64,000 nucleotides of DNA from the NCBI RefSeq assembly GCF_001913705.1, contig NZ_MKQD01000034.1:303866-367865 (forward strand). The letters run 5' to 3'. Made by a program: the position numbers and the translations under genes. Shown one piece after another: positions 49,841 through 60,535 of the stretch (the first letter of the stretch is position 1; every line of letters starts with the position of its first letter). This DNA comes from Thalassotalea sp. PP2-459. GTDB lineage: Bacteria; Pseudomonadota; Gammaproteobacteria; Enterobacterales; Alteromonadaceae. The notes under the pieces were generated by a model, which did no database searches, was not told the DNA's origin, and worked only from the letters and a program-made list of their open reading frames with translations.

Positions 49841-50619
49841 TGGTGATAACAAAAAAACCTTTAGTGATCAAAATAGGCGGAGCCATTCTTGAAAATGGCT
49901 CTGCTTTGCATGCATTGCTTAATGTTATCACCACTTTGAATAATCAACCTGTCGTACTCGTTCATGGCGGAGGTTGCGTTGTTGATGAAATGTTAACTCA
50001 AGCTGGTTTTACCACAGAGAAAAAACATGGGTTACGTGTAACACCAACAGCACAAATGCCATTAATTGCAGGTGCATTAGCTGGAACCGTGAATAAAACC
50101 ATTGTCAGTCAAGCAAACAGCTTGGGATTAACCGCTGTAGGTTTATCATTGCAAGATGGCAATATGGTGAGCTGTGATTTACACGAGCTAGGCTTAGGTC
50201 AAGTGGGTGTGCCGAAAGCGCTTAGTAGCACATTGTTGGATATTTTATTAAAGCACCATTTTTTACCGATTATTTCTTCTATTGGTGCGTTATCAAACGG
50301 CGATTTAGTCAACGTCAATGCAGATGATGCGGCGGTTGTTATTTGCCAACTATTGAATGCTGAACTGCTCTTATTGACAGACGTTGATGGCGTGAAAGAC
50401 GCATCAGGTCAGTATTTAAATTCATTGAATAATACCCTTGCTAAACAATTGGTTGAGCAAGGGGTTATTGCTGGTGGCATGACAGCTAAAGTTAATGCCG
50501 CTTTGTATGCAGCGAAACAATTACGACGAAGTATCGCGGTTGCCAGCTGGAAAAAGCCAGAACAAATAGCAAAGCTATTAAATGGCGAACAAATAGGCAC
50601 CCGCATAGAAGCAAACTAA
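49840..50619 (+). CDS. argB: Acetylglutamate kinase
   Basis: 259 residues, amino-acid kinase fold: VIKIGGAILENG, LVHGGGCVVDEML, LTDVDGVKDA and GGMTAKVNAALYA. Phosphorylates N-acetylglutamate. Size matches the short, arginine-insensitive enterobacterial type. One-base overlap with argC. Confidence 0.95.
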   Translation: MVITKKPLVIKIGGAILENGSALHALLNVITTLNNQPVVLVHGGGCVVDEMLTQAGFTTEKKHGLRVTPTAQMPLIAGALAGTVNKTIVSQANSLGLTAVGLSLQDGNMVSCDLHELGLGQVGVPKALSSTLLDILLKHHFLPIISSIGALSNGDLVNVNADDAAVVICQLLNAELLLLTDVDGVKDASGQYLNSLNNTLAKQLVEQGVIAGGMTAKVNAALYAAKQLRRSIAVASWKKPEQIAKLLNGEQIGTRIEAN

Positions 50620-50653
50620 CGTTTTTTCTTTTTTGATACTTTAGGATTTTACC

Positions 50654-51577
50654 ATGGCTTTGAACCATTATTTAGCTGACGATCAATTAACCAAATCGCA
50701 AATTCAAGCGTTAATTGCATTGGCGATAGACATAAAAAAAACACCTTCATCGTTTAACCAGGTGATGAAAGGCAAATCGGTGGCGATGATTTTCGAAAAA
50801 CCCTCATTGCGAACTCATGTAAGTTTTGACATGGGTATAAATAAACTCGGCGGTCATGCTCTTTATTTGGGGCAGCAAAATGGTAAATTAGGTGAGCGTG
50901 AACGTGTTAGCGATTACGCAAAAAATTTATCTTGTTATGCAGATGTTATCGTAGCTCGTGTTTTTGAACACCAATCAATTCAAGGGCTTGCAGAACATGC
51001 TTCAGTACCTGTTATTAATGCATTATGTGATGTTTATCATCCATGCCAATCGTTAGCTGATTTTGTCACCTTAGCTGAACGCTTTGAAAACTTATCAGAA
51101 GTTAAACTTGCTTATATTGGTGACGGAAACAATGTGTCTAACTCGTTGATGTTAATGGCTGCGGTGTTAGGCGTCGATTTTACATTGGTGTGCCCTGAAG
51201 GTTATGGCCCAACGCAAGATATGCTGAACAATACGGCTAAGCTTGCTGAGCAAAGCGGCGCTACATTTACTTTCACAACCAACATTAATGCGTTAGGTAA
51301 GCAAGATGCAATTTATACCGATACTTGGATATCAATGGGCAATGAAGGTGATGAAGATAAAGCTGCCCTACTTGAGAAATTTAAACCCTATCAAGTCAAC
51401 CATGCATTAATGAATGACACACAGGCAAGTGTTGTGATGCATTGTCAACCAGCGCATTTAGAAGAAGAAATAACAACAGCACTTTTTGATGACCAAGAGA
51501 AATCGGTCGTCTTCCAACAGGCAGAAAATAGAATGTGGGCGCAATGCGCAGTGCTTACATCACTTATTAGTGAATAG
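50654..51577 (+). CDS. argF: Ornithine carbamoyltransferase
   Basis: 307 residues. Carbamoyl-phosphate motif [11 protein letters not shown]; ornithine-side motif VMHCQPAH, where most enzymes have HCLPx[13 protein letters not shown] and [12 protein letters not shown] are normal. Makes citrulline. The Gln in place of Leu may be a lineage trait; an N-acetylornithine enzyme is less likely because argE is present. Confidence 0.92.
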   Translation: MALNHYLADDQLTKSQIQALIALAIDIKKTPSSFNQVMKGKSVAMIFEKPSLRTHVSFDMGINKLGGHALYLGQQNGKLGERERVSDYAKNLSCYADVIVARVFEHQSIQGLAEHASVPVINALCDVYHPCQSLADFVTLAERFENLSEVKLAYIGDGNNVSNSLMLMAAVLGVDFTLVCPEGYGPTQDMLNNTAKLAEQSGATFTFTTNINALGKQDAIYTDTWISMGNEGDEDKAALLEKFKPYQVNHALMNDTQASVVMHCQPAHLEEEITTALFDDQEKSVVFQQAENRMWAQCAVLTSLISE

Positions 51578-51615
51578 TAAATAATTTTGAAATAACAGAT
51601 TTAATAGGTAAAAAA

Positions 51616-52845
51616 ATGGCTTTAGCAACGAAAAAACAAATTAAGAAAGTAGTATTAGCGTATTCAGGTGGCTTAGATACTTCAGCAATTATTCCATGGT
51701 TAAAAGAAAATTATGACGGCTGTGAAGTTGTCGCGTTTTGTGCTGATGTTGGACAAGGCGAAGAAGAACTAGAAGGCATTAAAGAAAAGGCCATTGCATC
51801 GGGCGCTTCTGAATGTCATGTTGTTGACTTAAAAGAAGAGTACGTAAAAGACTATATTTACCCTATTTTAAAAACGGGTTCAGTGTATGAAGGTCAATAC
51901 CTTTTAGGTACATCAATGGCACGTCCTGTTATTGCAAAAGCACATGTAGAAGTGGCATTAAAAGTTGGTGCTGATGCGGTGTGTCATGGTTGTACGGGTA
52001 AAGGTAATGATCAAGTTCGTTTTGAGTCGTGTTTTGCTGCATTAGCTCCTGAATTAACGGTTATTGCGCCATGGCGTGAATGGGATATGGTTTCGCGTGA
52101 AGATTTACTCGATTATCTTGCTGAACGAGATATTCCTTGTGCTGCGTCATTAACAAAAATTTATAGTCGTGATGCAAATGCCTGGCATATTTCTCATGAA
52201 GGCGGTGAGCTAGAAGACCCATGGTGTGAACCATCAAAAGAAGTATGGACCATGACGGTTGATCCAATGGATGCTCCAGATACGGCAGAAAGCGTTACAC
52301 TTAGTTTTGAAAAAGGCGAGCTTATTGCCGTTGATGATAAAAAATTATCAGCCTATGAAGCACTAATGTATCTTAACGATAAAGCCGCGGCACATGGTGT
52401 TGGTAGAATTGATATTGTGGAAAATCGTTTAGTTGGTATGAAATCTCGCGGCTGTTATGAAACGCCTGGGGGCACAGTATTGATGGCGGCATATAAAGGG
52501 CTAGAAACATTAATTTTAGATAAAGAATCATTAAAATTTCGTGAATCAGTTGGTTTAGAGTTTTCACATGTTATCTACGACGGTCGTTGGTTTACGCCAT
52601 TAGCGAAAGCTCAGTTAGCTGCAGCTGCATCATTTGCAGAACAAATAACCGGTGATGTAGTGGTTAAAATGTATAAAGGTAATGCAACAGTTACCCAGCG
52701 TCGTTCACCAAATAGCTTATATTCTGAAGCATTTGCGACTTTTGGTGCAGATGATGTTTATGACCAAAAACATGCAGAAGGCTTTATTCGTTTATTTAGC
52801 TTATCAAGCAGAATAACCGCACTTTCACAAAAAGACGCTAAGTAA
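51616..52845 (+). CDS. argG: Argininosuccinate synthase
   Basis: 409 residues. N-type ATP pyrophosphatase motif [23 protein letters not shown], and [14 protein letters not shown] are family signatures. Joins citrulline and aspartate. 38 bases after argF, 18 before argH. Confidence 0.96.
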   Translation: MALATKKQIKKVVLAYSGGLDTSAIIPWLKENYDGCEVVAFCADVGQGEEELEGIKEKAIASGASECHVVDLKEEYVKDYIYPILKTGSVYEGQYLLGTSMARPVIAKAHVEVALKVGADAVCHGCTGKGNDQVRFESCFAALAPELTVIAPWREWDMVSREDLLDYLAERDIPCAASLTKIYSRDANAWHISHEGGELEDPWCEPSKEVWTMTVDPMDAPDTAESVTLSFEKGELIAVDDKKLSAYEALMYLNDKAAAHGVGRIDIVENRLVGMKSRGCYETPGGTVLMAAYKGLETLILDKESLKFRESVGLEFSHVIYDGRWFTPLAKAQLAAAASFAEQITGDVVVKMYKGNATVTQRRSPNSLYSEAFATFGADDVYDQKHAEGFIRLFSLSSRITALSQKDAK

Positions 52846-52863
52846 TCAAAAGGAAATAATATC

Positions 52864-54801
52864 ATGGCATTATGGGGCGGTCGGTTTAAAGAGAAAGCCA
52901 GTGTGCAATTTAAAAAATTCAATGATTCCTTACCGGTAGACTACCGTATGGCGGTGCAAGATATCGTTGGTTCAATGGCGTGGGCAGAAGCGATTCATGA
53001 AGTGGGCGTATTAAACGACGATGAGTTAACACGCTTAACGGCAGCGCTTGCTGAATTAAAGCAATCTGTTGAAGAAAACCCAAAACAAATCTTAGCCTCT
53101 GATGCCGAAGATATTCACAGCTGGGTAGAAATTCAACTAATTGAAAAAACAGGTGATTTAGGTAAAAAGCTTCACACAGGGCGAAGTCGTAATGATCAAG
53201 TTGCAACGGACCTAAAGCTTTGGTGTAAAGAAACTGGCGGTGAACTGCTAATTGCTTTGGTTAATTTACAGCAAGCCATGATGAACCTTGCAGAGCGTGA
53301 AAAGGGCACGGTATTACCGGGTTATACTCATTTACAGCGGGCACAACCCGTAACGTTTGGCCATTGGTGTTTAGCCTATGTCGAAATGTTTAACCGCGAT
53401 ATTGGTCGGTTAAAAGATGCGATATATCGTTTAGACGTCTCGCCACTTGGCTCAGGTGCTTTGGCAGGTACCGCGTATCCAATTGATCGTAACGCGTTGG
53501 CACACCGTTTAGGCTTTAGAAAAGCAACGATGAACAGCTTAGATGCCGTTTCAGACCGCGATCATGTCATTGAACTACTGTCTTCTGCGAGTATTTCGAT
53601 GATGCATTTATCGCGTTTTGCTGAAGATCTCATCTTTTATAATTCAGGGGAAGCAGGCTTTGTCGAAATGAGTGACTTGGTGAGTTCAGGTTCTTCGTTA
53701 ATGCCGCAAAAGAAAAACCCTGATGCGTGTGAATTGATTCGTGGTAAAGCAGGTCGCGTTTTTGGCTCGCTCACAGGAATGCTAACCACCATGAAAGCTT
53801 TGGCACTTGCTTATAATAAGGATATGCAAGAAGACAAAGAAGGTCTTTTTGATGCCATGGATACATGGCTAGAATGTATGGAAATGGCAGTGTTAGTTGC
53901 AGATGGCTTAAAAGTTAATCGAAGTAGAACATTGGCGGCGGCACAGCAAGGTTATGCCAATGCAACTGAGCTTGCAGATTACCTTGTAGGTAAAGATATT
54001 CCATTCCGTGAAGCGCATCATATCGTTGGCGAAGTCGTGCTTGCTGCGATTGATAAAGGTGTTCCGTTAGAAGACTTAACCTTGACACAACTGCAAACAT
54101 TTAGTGAAAAAATTGAACATGATGTTTATCAGCATTTATCGATTGAATCAACGTTAGACAAGCGTGAAGCCCTAGGTGGTACATCGCGTACACAAGTAGA
54201 AAAAGCGTTAGCGACCACACAATCAGGCAATGAAGAAATTCTGAATGAACAAGTTGTGGGCGCGCCAGGTAAACAACAGATAAAAGTAGCATTAAAGCAA
54301 GTTCAACAACGTTTGAATGCACAACGAGCGGCAGCTATGTCGGTACGTAGAGCACGTATGCCAGATGTTGATGCTATTTTTAAACTGGTTAATGACTGGG
54401 CAGAAAAGGGGGAGATATTACCGCGTTCTCGAGATAATATTATCCATGATATTCAAAATTTTGTGGTGGCAGAACTTGAAGGCGAAGTAGTGGGATGTGC
54501 GTCATTGTATATTTATCAAACGGGCTTAGCGGAAATTCGCTCTGTTGTTGTTGATAAAGAACATCATAACCTTGGTCAAGGTCAAGCACTTGTTCAATAC
54601 TTATTAGAGTTTGCACATCAAATTGAATTAGAAAAAGTGATAGTACTCACTTACATACCGACATATTTTAATCAGTTAGGCTTTGCATTGATCGATAAAG
54701 CATCATTAGCGGATAATATTATTGAAGATAGTCAGCCAGGGCCCGATAAAGATCCAGCCGATGAAGTGGCGATGGAATATAATGTTGATCCAAGTAAGTA
54801 A
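52864..54801 (+). CDS. argH: Argininosuccinate lyase fused to a GNAT N-acetyltransferase, ArgH(A)
   Basis: 645 residues, about 190 longer than E. coli ArgH. Residues 1 to about 465 are the lyase: [25 protein letters not shown] and the signature [12 protein letters not shown] are intact. From about 492 a GNAT domain begins ([17 protein letters not shown]), with [20 protein letters not shown] as the acetyl-CoA loop. Such ArgH(A) fusions are known from marine gammaproteobacteria, where the extra domain has N-acetylglutamate synthase activity. Here a full argA follows directly, so the step looks duplicated. Confidence 0.93.
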   Translation: MALWGGRFKEKASVQFKKFNDSLPVDYRMAVQDIVGSMAWAEAIHEVGVLNDDELTRLTAALAELKQSVEENPKQILASDAEDIHSWVEIQLIEKTGDLGKKLHTGRSRNDQVATDLKLWCKETGGELLIALVNLQQAMMNLAEREKGTVLPGYTHLQRAQPVTFGHWCLAYVEMFNRDIGRLKDAIYRLDVSPLGSGALAGTAYPIDRNALAHRLGFRKATMNSLDAVSDRDHVIELLSSASISMMHLSRFAEDLIFYNSGEAGFVEMSDLVSSGSSLMPQKKNPDACELIRGKAGRVFGSLTGMLTTMKALALAYNKDMQEDKEGLFDAMDTWLECMEMAVLVADGLKVNRSRTLAAAQQGYANATELADYLVGKDIPFREAHHIVGEVVLAAIDKGVPLEDLTLTQLQTFSEKIEHDVYQHLSIESTLDKREALGGTSRTQVEKALATTQSGNEEILNEQVVGAPGKQQIKVALKQVQQRLNAQRAAAMSVRRARMPDVDAIFKLVNDWAEKGEILPRSRDNIIHDIQNFVVAELEGEVVGCASLYIYQTGLAEIRSVVVDKEHHNLGQGQALVQYLLEFAHQIELEKVIVLTYIPTYFNQLGFALIDKASLADNIIEDSQPGPDKDPADEVAMEYNVDPSK

Positions 54802-54802
54802 T

Positions 54803-54818
54803 CAAGAACATGTTCTTG
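54803..54818. repeat. 16-base perfect palindrome between argH(A) and argA
   Basis: CAAGAACATGTTCTTG is fully self-complementary and starts one base after the argH(A) stop. It may be a protein-binding site; it has no loop and no T tract, so it is not a typical terminator. Confidence 0.5.
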
Positions 54819-54838
54819 GCTTAATAAGTGATAAGTGA

Positions 54839-56149
54839 ATGAATAATAACGATTTAAGTTACGTTAAATGGTTTAGGAATGCAGCACCCTACATTAATGC
54901 ACACCGTGGTAAAACCGTGGTGCTTATGTTTGGCGGTGAGGCTGTAACACATCCTAATTTTGCTAATATTATTCATGATATTGCCTTGATGCGTAGCCTA
55001 GGAATGAGATTAGTGGTTGTGCATGGCGCTCGACCACAAATTGAAGACCGCATGGCAAGACGAAATATTGAACGTATTATTGAGAATAATATTCGTGTTA
55101 CAGATGCAGAAACTTTAGTGGCCGTTAAAGATGCTACTGGTTCTATGCGACTACACATTGAAGCGCTATTAACCATGGGGTTAGCGAATTCGCCCATGCA
55201 TGGTTCGCAAATTCGTGTAAGCACAGGCAACTTTGTTATCGCAAAGCCGATGGGGGTGCGTGATGGCATTGATTATAAATATACTGGAAAAGTGAGACGC
55301 ATCGATGCTGAAGGCATTCAGCAGCAACTTGAGTTTGGCTCTATTGTACTATTATCGCCGATTGGCTATTCACCTACAGGCGAGGTATTCAACCTGGCAC
55401 TGGAAGATGTTGCTACTCAAACAGCGATAGCGTTGCAAGCAGATAAGCTGATCACGTTTACCGAAGGTGAAGGTCTAACAGACAGTGATAATAATTTAAT
55501 CCGTAGCTGTAGTGTTCGCACTGTTAAAACATTACTAGATGAAAATGATTGTCATGTCCGTCAATTATTACTCAGAGCAATCATCTCTTGCGGAGAGAAT
55601 GGTGTAGAACGTTGTCATTGTGTTAGTTATCAAAGTGATACTGCGTTATTGCAAGAACTGTTTACTCGGGACGGTGCAGGAACGTTAATCGCCAAAGATC
55701 ATAAAGAGCAAATATGTACCGCAACCATTGATGATGTGGGGGGTATATTGGAGTTAATCGCGCCGCTTGAACAAGAAGGTATTTTAGTTAAGCGTTCTCG
55801 AGAGTTATTAGAAGTAGAAATACATCGTTTTACGGTACTTAAAAAAGAAGATGTTATCATAGCTTGTGCTGCATTATATCCTTACGAAGAAGCGTTGGCA
55901 GGAGAGATTGCCTGTGTGGCAATTCATCCCGAATATCGCAGCGGCAACCGTGGTGAACGTTTGATGGGCGAATTAGAGTTACGCGCAAAATCCAAAGGGC
56001 TAACATCACTTTTCGTGTTAACCACGGTAAGCGGTCATTGGTTTATGGAACAGGGTTTTATTGAACAACCATTAGATAAGTTACCTGAAGGTAAAAAACA
56101 AATGTATAACTTTCAACGAAAATCTCAAGTCTTGATGAAAGCAATTTAG
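54839..56149 (+). CDS. argA: N-acetylglutamate synthase ArgA
   Basis: 436 residues: N-terminal amino-acid-kinase-like domain (about 1-290; KTVVLMFGGEAV, VVVHGARPQIE) and C-terminal GNAT domain (about 295-436; CVAIHPEYRSGNRGERLM). Forms N-acetylglutamate from glutamate and acetyl-CoA; the kinase-like part normally binds arginine for feedback control. Last gene of the arginine cluster, followed by a terminator at 56233. Confidence 0.95.
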   Translation: MNNNDLSYVKWFRNAAPYINAHRGKTVVLMFGGEAVTHPNFANIIHDIALMRSLGMRLVVVHGARPQIEDRMARRNIERIIENNIRVTDAETLVAVKDATGSMRLHIEALLTMGLANSPMHGSQIRVSTGNFVIAKPMGVRDGIDYKYTGKVRRIDAEGIQQQLEFGSIVLLSPIGYSPTGEVFNLALEDVATQTAIALQADKLITFTEGEGLTDSDNNLIRSCSVRTVKTLLDENDCHVRQLLLRAIISCGENGVERCHCVSYQSDTALLQELFTRDGAGTLIAKDHKEQICTATIDDVGGILELIAPLEQEGILVKRSRELLEVEIHRFTVLKKEDVIIACAALYPYEEALAGEIACVAIHPEYRSGNRGERLMGELELRAKSKGLTSLFVLTTVSGHWFMEQGFIEQPLDKLPEGKKQMYNFQRKSQVLMKAI

Positions 56150-56232
56150 CGATTGTTGATGTTTATTCAATAATGCCTGCTTAATCATCAGAAAGACTTT
56201 ATATTGACAGCTTAATCGAACATCATTCATTG

Positions 56233-56262
56233 AAAAATACCACTATTATGGCGGTATTTTTT
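56233..56262 (+). terminator. Rho-independent terminator after argA
   Basis: AAAAATACC (56233-56241) and GGTATTTTT (56253-56261) form a 9-bp stem with an 11-base loop ending in a six-T run. Confidence 0.75.
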
Positions 56263-56585
56263 ATCTCACTTTAGCAACAAACGCCACTTAGATTGGTATT
56301 ACATCACGCTACCGCAGCTTTATTTAATTAGGAAATATCAAAATAAAATATAAATTTGGAACAATTTAATAGTCCCTAAACCCTAGTTTTTAGCAATTTC
56401 GATAAAAAATGGTCAATTGTTGTTGAAATTTTGCTTTATGGTGTTGAACAAGGTAATGTAACAAAAATGTTACTTCTATAAGTAACTAGCTCTACGTAAA
56501 GGGCAATTAGCCGCAAGGATGTTGATTAATAACAACGCTAACGGTAACTGAAATACAGTTAACATAATAATAAGAATTGTCGGGT
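56263..56585 (+). promoter_or_regulatory. Leader region of the polysaccharide export module
   Basis: About 320 bases without a gene. Short dyads cluster in its second half: GTAACA-AAAA-TGTTAC (56458-56473) and TAACTG-AAATA-CAGTTA (56545-56561). They suggest a regulated promoter or structured leader. I could not define a promoter with confidence. Confidence 0.4.
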
Positions 56586-57767
56586 ATGATAACTAAACAA
56601 CAAGCATTTTTTCTTGGCAGCTTTTTGCTAAGTGCTTTTTGCTCAATGGCGCAGCAGACGTCTGATTTACCGCAAGGAAATCAATTTAATCTTTCACTAA
56701 GCAGTGAATTCGGCACAGTTGACAACTTTTTGTTTGATAACAGTGATGAACAACGCACTAATTATTGGTCGTTAAGTCCTGAACTCTATCTTCAATTTGT
56801 TAATGACAAGCAACTCTTCTCTTTTGATGCAAAAACACAATTAAACAAATTTAGTGATTTTGAACAAGACGACCATTCAAATATATGGCTTGCTCCACGT
56901 TATTTGTACCGTTTGACAGATAATAAAACGTTATCTATCAAAGCTAGCCACCAACAAACCTATGAATACAGGGGCACAGGTTTATCTTTAGGTGACGCAC
57001 AAAGTTTAAATAAAGGTGACGAAAAACAACAGTCTTCGTTCTCGCTTGGATATAGCTATGGCAGTAGTTACTCAACAGCGCAATTAGCAGTAGAACTAGG
57101 TGCAGTGCAAAGTAAATATCAGACCCGACGACACGTTACCAATCAACTTGATCAAGATAAACTTTTTGCAAATGCCACTTTTGATTATCAATTAGCGGGT
57201 GGCACCTTTTTATCGAGTGCATTAGAGATACAGCAAATAGCGTTCGAGCATCAACCGATTTACGACAATACAAAGTTAACTGCCTTAATCGGTATGAAAT
57301 GGCCTAAATCAGTGGTAAGCCAGTTTTCATTACTGTTGGGTTATCAAAAAATTCGTTTTGAGCAGCCACTGTTTGATGATGACAGCGCTTTTAAGTGGCG
57401 TATTTCTTGGCGATGGTCTCCTGCTGAATCTACCAATGTCACATTAGCTTCTGAGCGTGATTTTGCAGTAGCTAATAGACTAAATGATAGTTATCGTTTG
57501 GTTGATAAACATGTGATGAAGTTCACACAGCAGTTGAGCGACTATTTCTTGTTATCTGCCAACGTAGGGGTAAACCAAGAAGAAGTTGTTTATCCCGATA
57601 AACGAAAAAGTGAAAACTATTTACGTGCTGGAATAAGTGTCGATTATTTAATGTCAGATAGAGTATCGCTAATATTAAACTATCAATTAAGCGATCTTAA
57701 TGCCGATGATATGCTGTTTGAATATCAAAGAAATAGTGTTTCTTTGGGAATTAAAATAACAATCTAA
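56586..57767 (+). CDS. Outer-membrane beta-barrel protein of polysaccharide export
   Basis: 393 residues from the ATG at 56586 (a TTG at 56577 is the alternative). A signal peptide ends near CSMAQQ. The rest is a run of alternating hydrophobic/polar strands (for example FSLGYSYGSSYSTAQLAVEL, WRISWRWSPAESTNVTLASE) with a final strand ending in hydrophobic residues, consistent with a barrel of about 16-18 strands. It heads a unit with a short Wza-like and a Wzc-like gene; such barrels (VpsM/Wzp type) replace the outer-membrane part missing from short Wza-like proteins. Confidence 0.75.
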   Translation: MITKQQAFFLGSFLLSAFCSMAQQTSDLPQGNQFNLSLSSEFGTVDNFLFDNSDEQRTNYWSLSPELYLQFVNDKQLFSFDAKTQLNKFSDFEQDDHSNIWLAPRYLYRLTDNKTLSIKASHQQTYEYRGTGLSLGDAQSLNKGDEKQQSSFSLGYSYGSSYSTAQLAVELGAVQSKYQTRRHVTNQLDQDKLFANATFDYQLAGGTFLSSALEIQQIAFEHQPIYDNTKLTALIGMKWPKSVVSQFSLLLGYQKIRFEQPLFDDDSAFKWRISWRWSPAESTNVTLASERDFAVANRLNDSYRLVDKHVMKFTQQLSDYFLLSANVGVNQEEVVYPDKRKSENYLRAGISVDYLMSDRVSLILNYQLSDLNADDMLFEYQRNSVSLGIKITI

Positions 57768-57781
57768 CGAGTGGATAAGCC

Positions 57782-58291
57782 ATGCGCTTTTTTATTGTAT
57801 TTTTACTGTTGTTTACTAATTTTGCTGCTGCGATGGAGTATCAATTAGGCTCTGGTGACAGTATTGCAATCACGGTATACGATGAACCTGATTTAACCAC
57901 AAAGGTAAAAATCAACAAAACAGGGAAAATATCATTTCCATTTTTAAAAGAAATAGACGTACATGGTTTAACAACTAAAAAACTCGCAGCAGTTATCCAA
58001 GAAGGATTACTGGGCGATTATTTAATTAATCCACAAGTAACGGTATCTATCATTGAATACCGACCATTCTTTATTCATGGCCAAGTAAAACAGCCAGGTG
58101 GCTATCCATTTCAAGATGATTTAACGCTTGATAAAGCTATCGCGATAGCCGGAGGGTTAGCTGCTAGAGCTTCAAAAACGAATTGGAAGGTTTCGCGTGT
58201 TATAAACGGTGAAACGGTTGTTATGTCAGCTAATGTTGCAACGGTCATCTTGCCTGACGATATTATAGAAATTGAGCAAAGTTTCTTTTGA
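57782..58291 (+). CDS. Short Wza-like polysaccharide export (OPX) protein
   Basis: 169 residues: signal peptide ending AAA, then the polysaccharide-export domain YQLGSGDSIAITVYDEPDL and one SLBB-like domain (FFIHGQVKQPGGYPFQDDL, AIAGGLA). No lipobox cysteine and no C-terminal amphipathic helix, so it cannot span the outer membrane as E. coli Wza does and probably needs the barrel encoded upstream. Its stop overlaps the next start by one base (TGATG). Confidence 0.88.
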   Translation: MRFFIVFLLLFTNFAAAMEYQLGSGDSIAITVYDEPDLTTKVKINKTGKISFPFLKEIDVHGLTTKKLAAVIQEGLLGDYLINPQVTVSIIEYRPFFIHGQVKQPGGYPFQDDLTLDKAIAIAGGLAARASKTNWKVSRVINGETVVMSANVATVILPDDIIEIEQSFF

Positions 58292-60447
58292 TGAATCACG
58301 ATGTAACGCCTATTAACCCAACGCAAGATGAAGTAGCTCTTAAAGAGGTGCTAAGCCCTCTATGGACGCGTCGTTGGAAGATATTATTCTTTACATTACT
58401 TATTACCTGTATCGTCGCATTTTATTCATCATTATTAAAACCGTCGTTTCAAGCCAGCGCCATTTTGCAAATTGGGAGTAATAAGCCGAGTAATACTCTT
58501 TCTATCAATGACGCCTTTAATGAGTCGAGCGCAAGTCAAGAACAAATTCAAACACAGTATGAGTTACTGCGTTCGCGAAAATTTGCTGAACGTGTAATTT
58601 CACGACTAAATTTGACTAAGCACGAAGAGTTTAACAGCGGAAAATATAATGACAAACTTCCCTTTTTAGCAGAACTTTATCGAAAAGACACTACTCCAAC
58701 AATTGACCAAACTGTACGTGAATTTCATCAACGATTGACCATTAAACCGATAGCAGGTACAGAATTAGTTAACATTACGTTTAGATCCTATTTTCCTGAG
58801 CTGTCCAAACAGGTTGCTAATCAAGTTGGGCAAACATATTTACACTATCAAGATGAAATTCATGGAGCGTCAAAAGAAGCAACATCACAGTGGTTAGTTG
58901 ATCAACTAGAAGAGTTAGGGAAAAAACTTGAGGCCTCTGAACGTGCTTTACAGACATATCGCGAAGAACAAGGCATCGTTGATATTCGAGGTATTGCAGG
59001 CTTAGTATCGGCAGAGCTGACTGAATTAACCTCTGCGGCATTGAAAATGTCTAAAGATGCTGACGACTTAAAGGTAACTTACGACTATATTCAAAAGCAT
59101 AAATCGAGCGTTGAGCAATTAGTTGAATTGCAAAAAATCACGAATAAACCTGCATTTAGTCAATTAAGGATCAGTGAAGAGCGGGCTGAACGAAAATTAA
59201 ATGAGCTTTCTCAACGCTATGGTCCAAAACATCCTAAACGAATAACCGCTCAAGCTGATCTTAATGCTATTCGTATTAATATGGCTGAAACCGTTGATGA
59301 AATTGTGATGAGCTTGGAAAAAGATTATCTCAATGCATTGGAAAAGGTAAAAGGAACGAATCAGCGGTTAGATAAAGCGAAACAACATTATTTACGCTTA
59401 ACACGGTTACAAAATAAGTTTTCACAATTAGAACGAGAAGTAGACACCAATAAAGAATTGTACAGTAATTATTTAGTCAGGCTGAAAGAAGCTGACGCCA
59501 TGGGGAATTACAAAGCTAATTTTTATGTTCGTTTTATTGATAAAGCGATTACACCAAAAAATAAATCAGCACCTAATCGTTCATTGATGGTGATCATGAG
59601 TTTTATTTTAGCGTTTGCGGTTATTTCAATCATTGTTATTATGCGTGAATTGTTAATGGATACTTTGAACTCTCGTCGCAAACTTGAAAACTTTAATGAT
59701 GCACCTATTCTGGCAGTGCTACCTAAATTTAGGCGTAAAAATAAACAAAGTACTGAGTTGGATTATTTCAACGATAATCGTTTTACCGAGGCAGTTCGAA
59801 CCCTAAGAACAGCCATATTATTTAATGCCGAAAAGAAACCGCCAAAAGTTATCGCAATCACCTCTTCTGTGCCAAATGAAGGTAAAACAACAGTTGCACT
59901 TCAACTTGCGCGTTCATTTAGTGAAATGGAAAAAGTCTTGCTCATAGAAGCTGATATGCGTCATCCAACCGTGTATAAAAATTTAGATTTAGCGCCTCAT
60001 AGACCAGGGCTTTCTAACTTATTAGCGAAAACACATCAAATTAATGAATGTATCGTTAGAGACAGTCAGGTGAAATTAGATATTTTAACCTCAGGTATTA
60101 CACCGGCTAATCCTTTGGCTTTCTTATCAATGAAGCGTTTTAATATGCTGATTAAAGTCTTTGGTAATTTTTATGATCGCATTATTATTGAAACACCACC
60201 TGTGAATGCCGTCAGTGATGCGGTGATCATTTCTCGTAATGTAGATAGCGTACTTTATGTCGTTCACGGCAGTAAAACTAAGCGTGATCAAATTTCAGCA
60301 GGGTTAAGGCTATTAAAACAAGCTAATGCACCGGTGCAAGGGGTGGTGATCAATCAAAGCGAAAATATCGATACTGATAAATACCACAATAAATATTACA
60401 ACGATATGGCCAATATCATTAAATTACCCATGAGAAAGCAAGGCTAA
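58291..60447 (+). CDS. Wzc-like polysaccharide co-polymerase with BY-kinase domain
   Basis: 718 residues from the ATG at 58291. Wzz domain with membrane helices at about 32-50 and 430-450 around a long periplasmic coiled coil, GNVR-like segment before the second helix (NKELYSNYLVRLKEADA), then a cytoplasmic BY-kinase: SSVPNEGKTTVALQLA (Walker A, near residue 530) and LLIEADMRHPTV (Walker A'). The tail holds a small tyrosine cluster (KYHNKYYND) for autophosphorylation. Controls chain length and export. Confidence 0.9.
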   Translation: MNHDVTPINPTQDEVALKEVLSPLWTRRWKILFFTLLITCIVAFYSSLLKPSFQASAILQIGSNKPSNTLSINDAFNESSASQEQIQTQYELLRSRKFAERVISRLNLTKHEEFNSGKYNDKLPFLAELYRKDTTPTIDQTVREFHQRLTIKPIAGTELVNITFRSYFPELSKQVANQVGQTYLHYQDEIHGASKEATSQWLVDQLEELGKKLEASERALQTYREEQGIVDIRGIAGLVSAELTELTSAALKMSKDADDLKVTYDYIQKHKSSVEQLVELQKITNKPAFSQLRISEERAERKLNELSQRYGPKHPKRITAQADLNAIRINMAETVDEIVMSLEKDYLNALEKVKGTNQRLDKAKQHYLRLTRLQNKFSQLEREVDTNKELYSNYLVRLKEADAMGNYKANFYVRFIDKAITPKNKSAPNRSLMVIMSFILAFAVISIIVIMRELLMDTLNSRRKLENFNDAPILAVLPKFRRKNKQSTELDYFNDNRFTEAVRTLRTAILFNAEKKPPKVIAITSSVPNEGKTTVALQLARSFSEMEKVLLIEADMRHPTVYKNLDLAPHRPGLSNLLAKTHQINECIVRDSQVKLDILTSGITPANPLAFLSMKRFNMLIKVFGNFYDRIIIETPPVNAVSDAVIISRNVDSVLYVVHGSKTKRDQISAGLRLLKQANAPVQGVVINQSENIDTDKYHNKYYNDMANIIKLPMRKQG

Positions 60448-60535
60448 TATTTGAATTGTCTTTTCAATTGGCATAAACATTCCTTCGCCGATTGTTTTTT
60501 ATTACACTAGTACAAACCATCTATTTTCAGCGTGT

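Noticed and set aside
51616..54801. Open reverse-strand frames across argG and argH(A)
   Set aside because: They have no recognisable protein features and follow the codon pattern of the real genes; they are frame shadows.
56510..56560. ACGGTAAC upstream of the polysaccharide module as an RfaH ops element
   Set aside because: Only about half of the ops consensus GGCGGTAGCNTG matches, and the flanking JUMPstart bases are absent.
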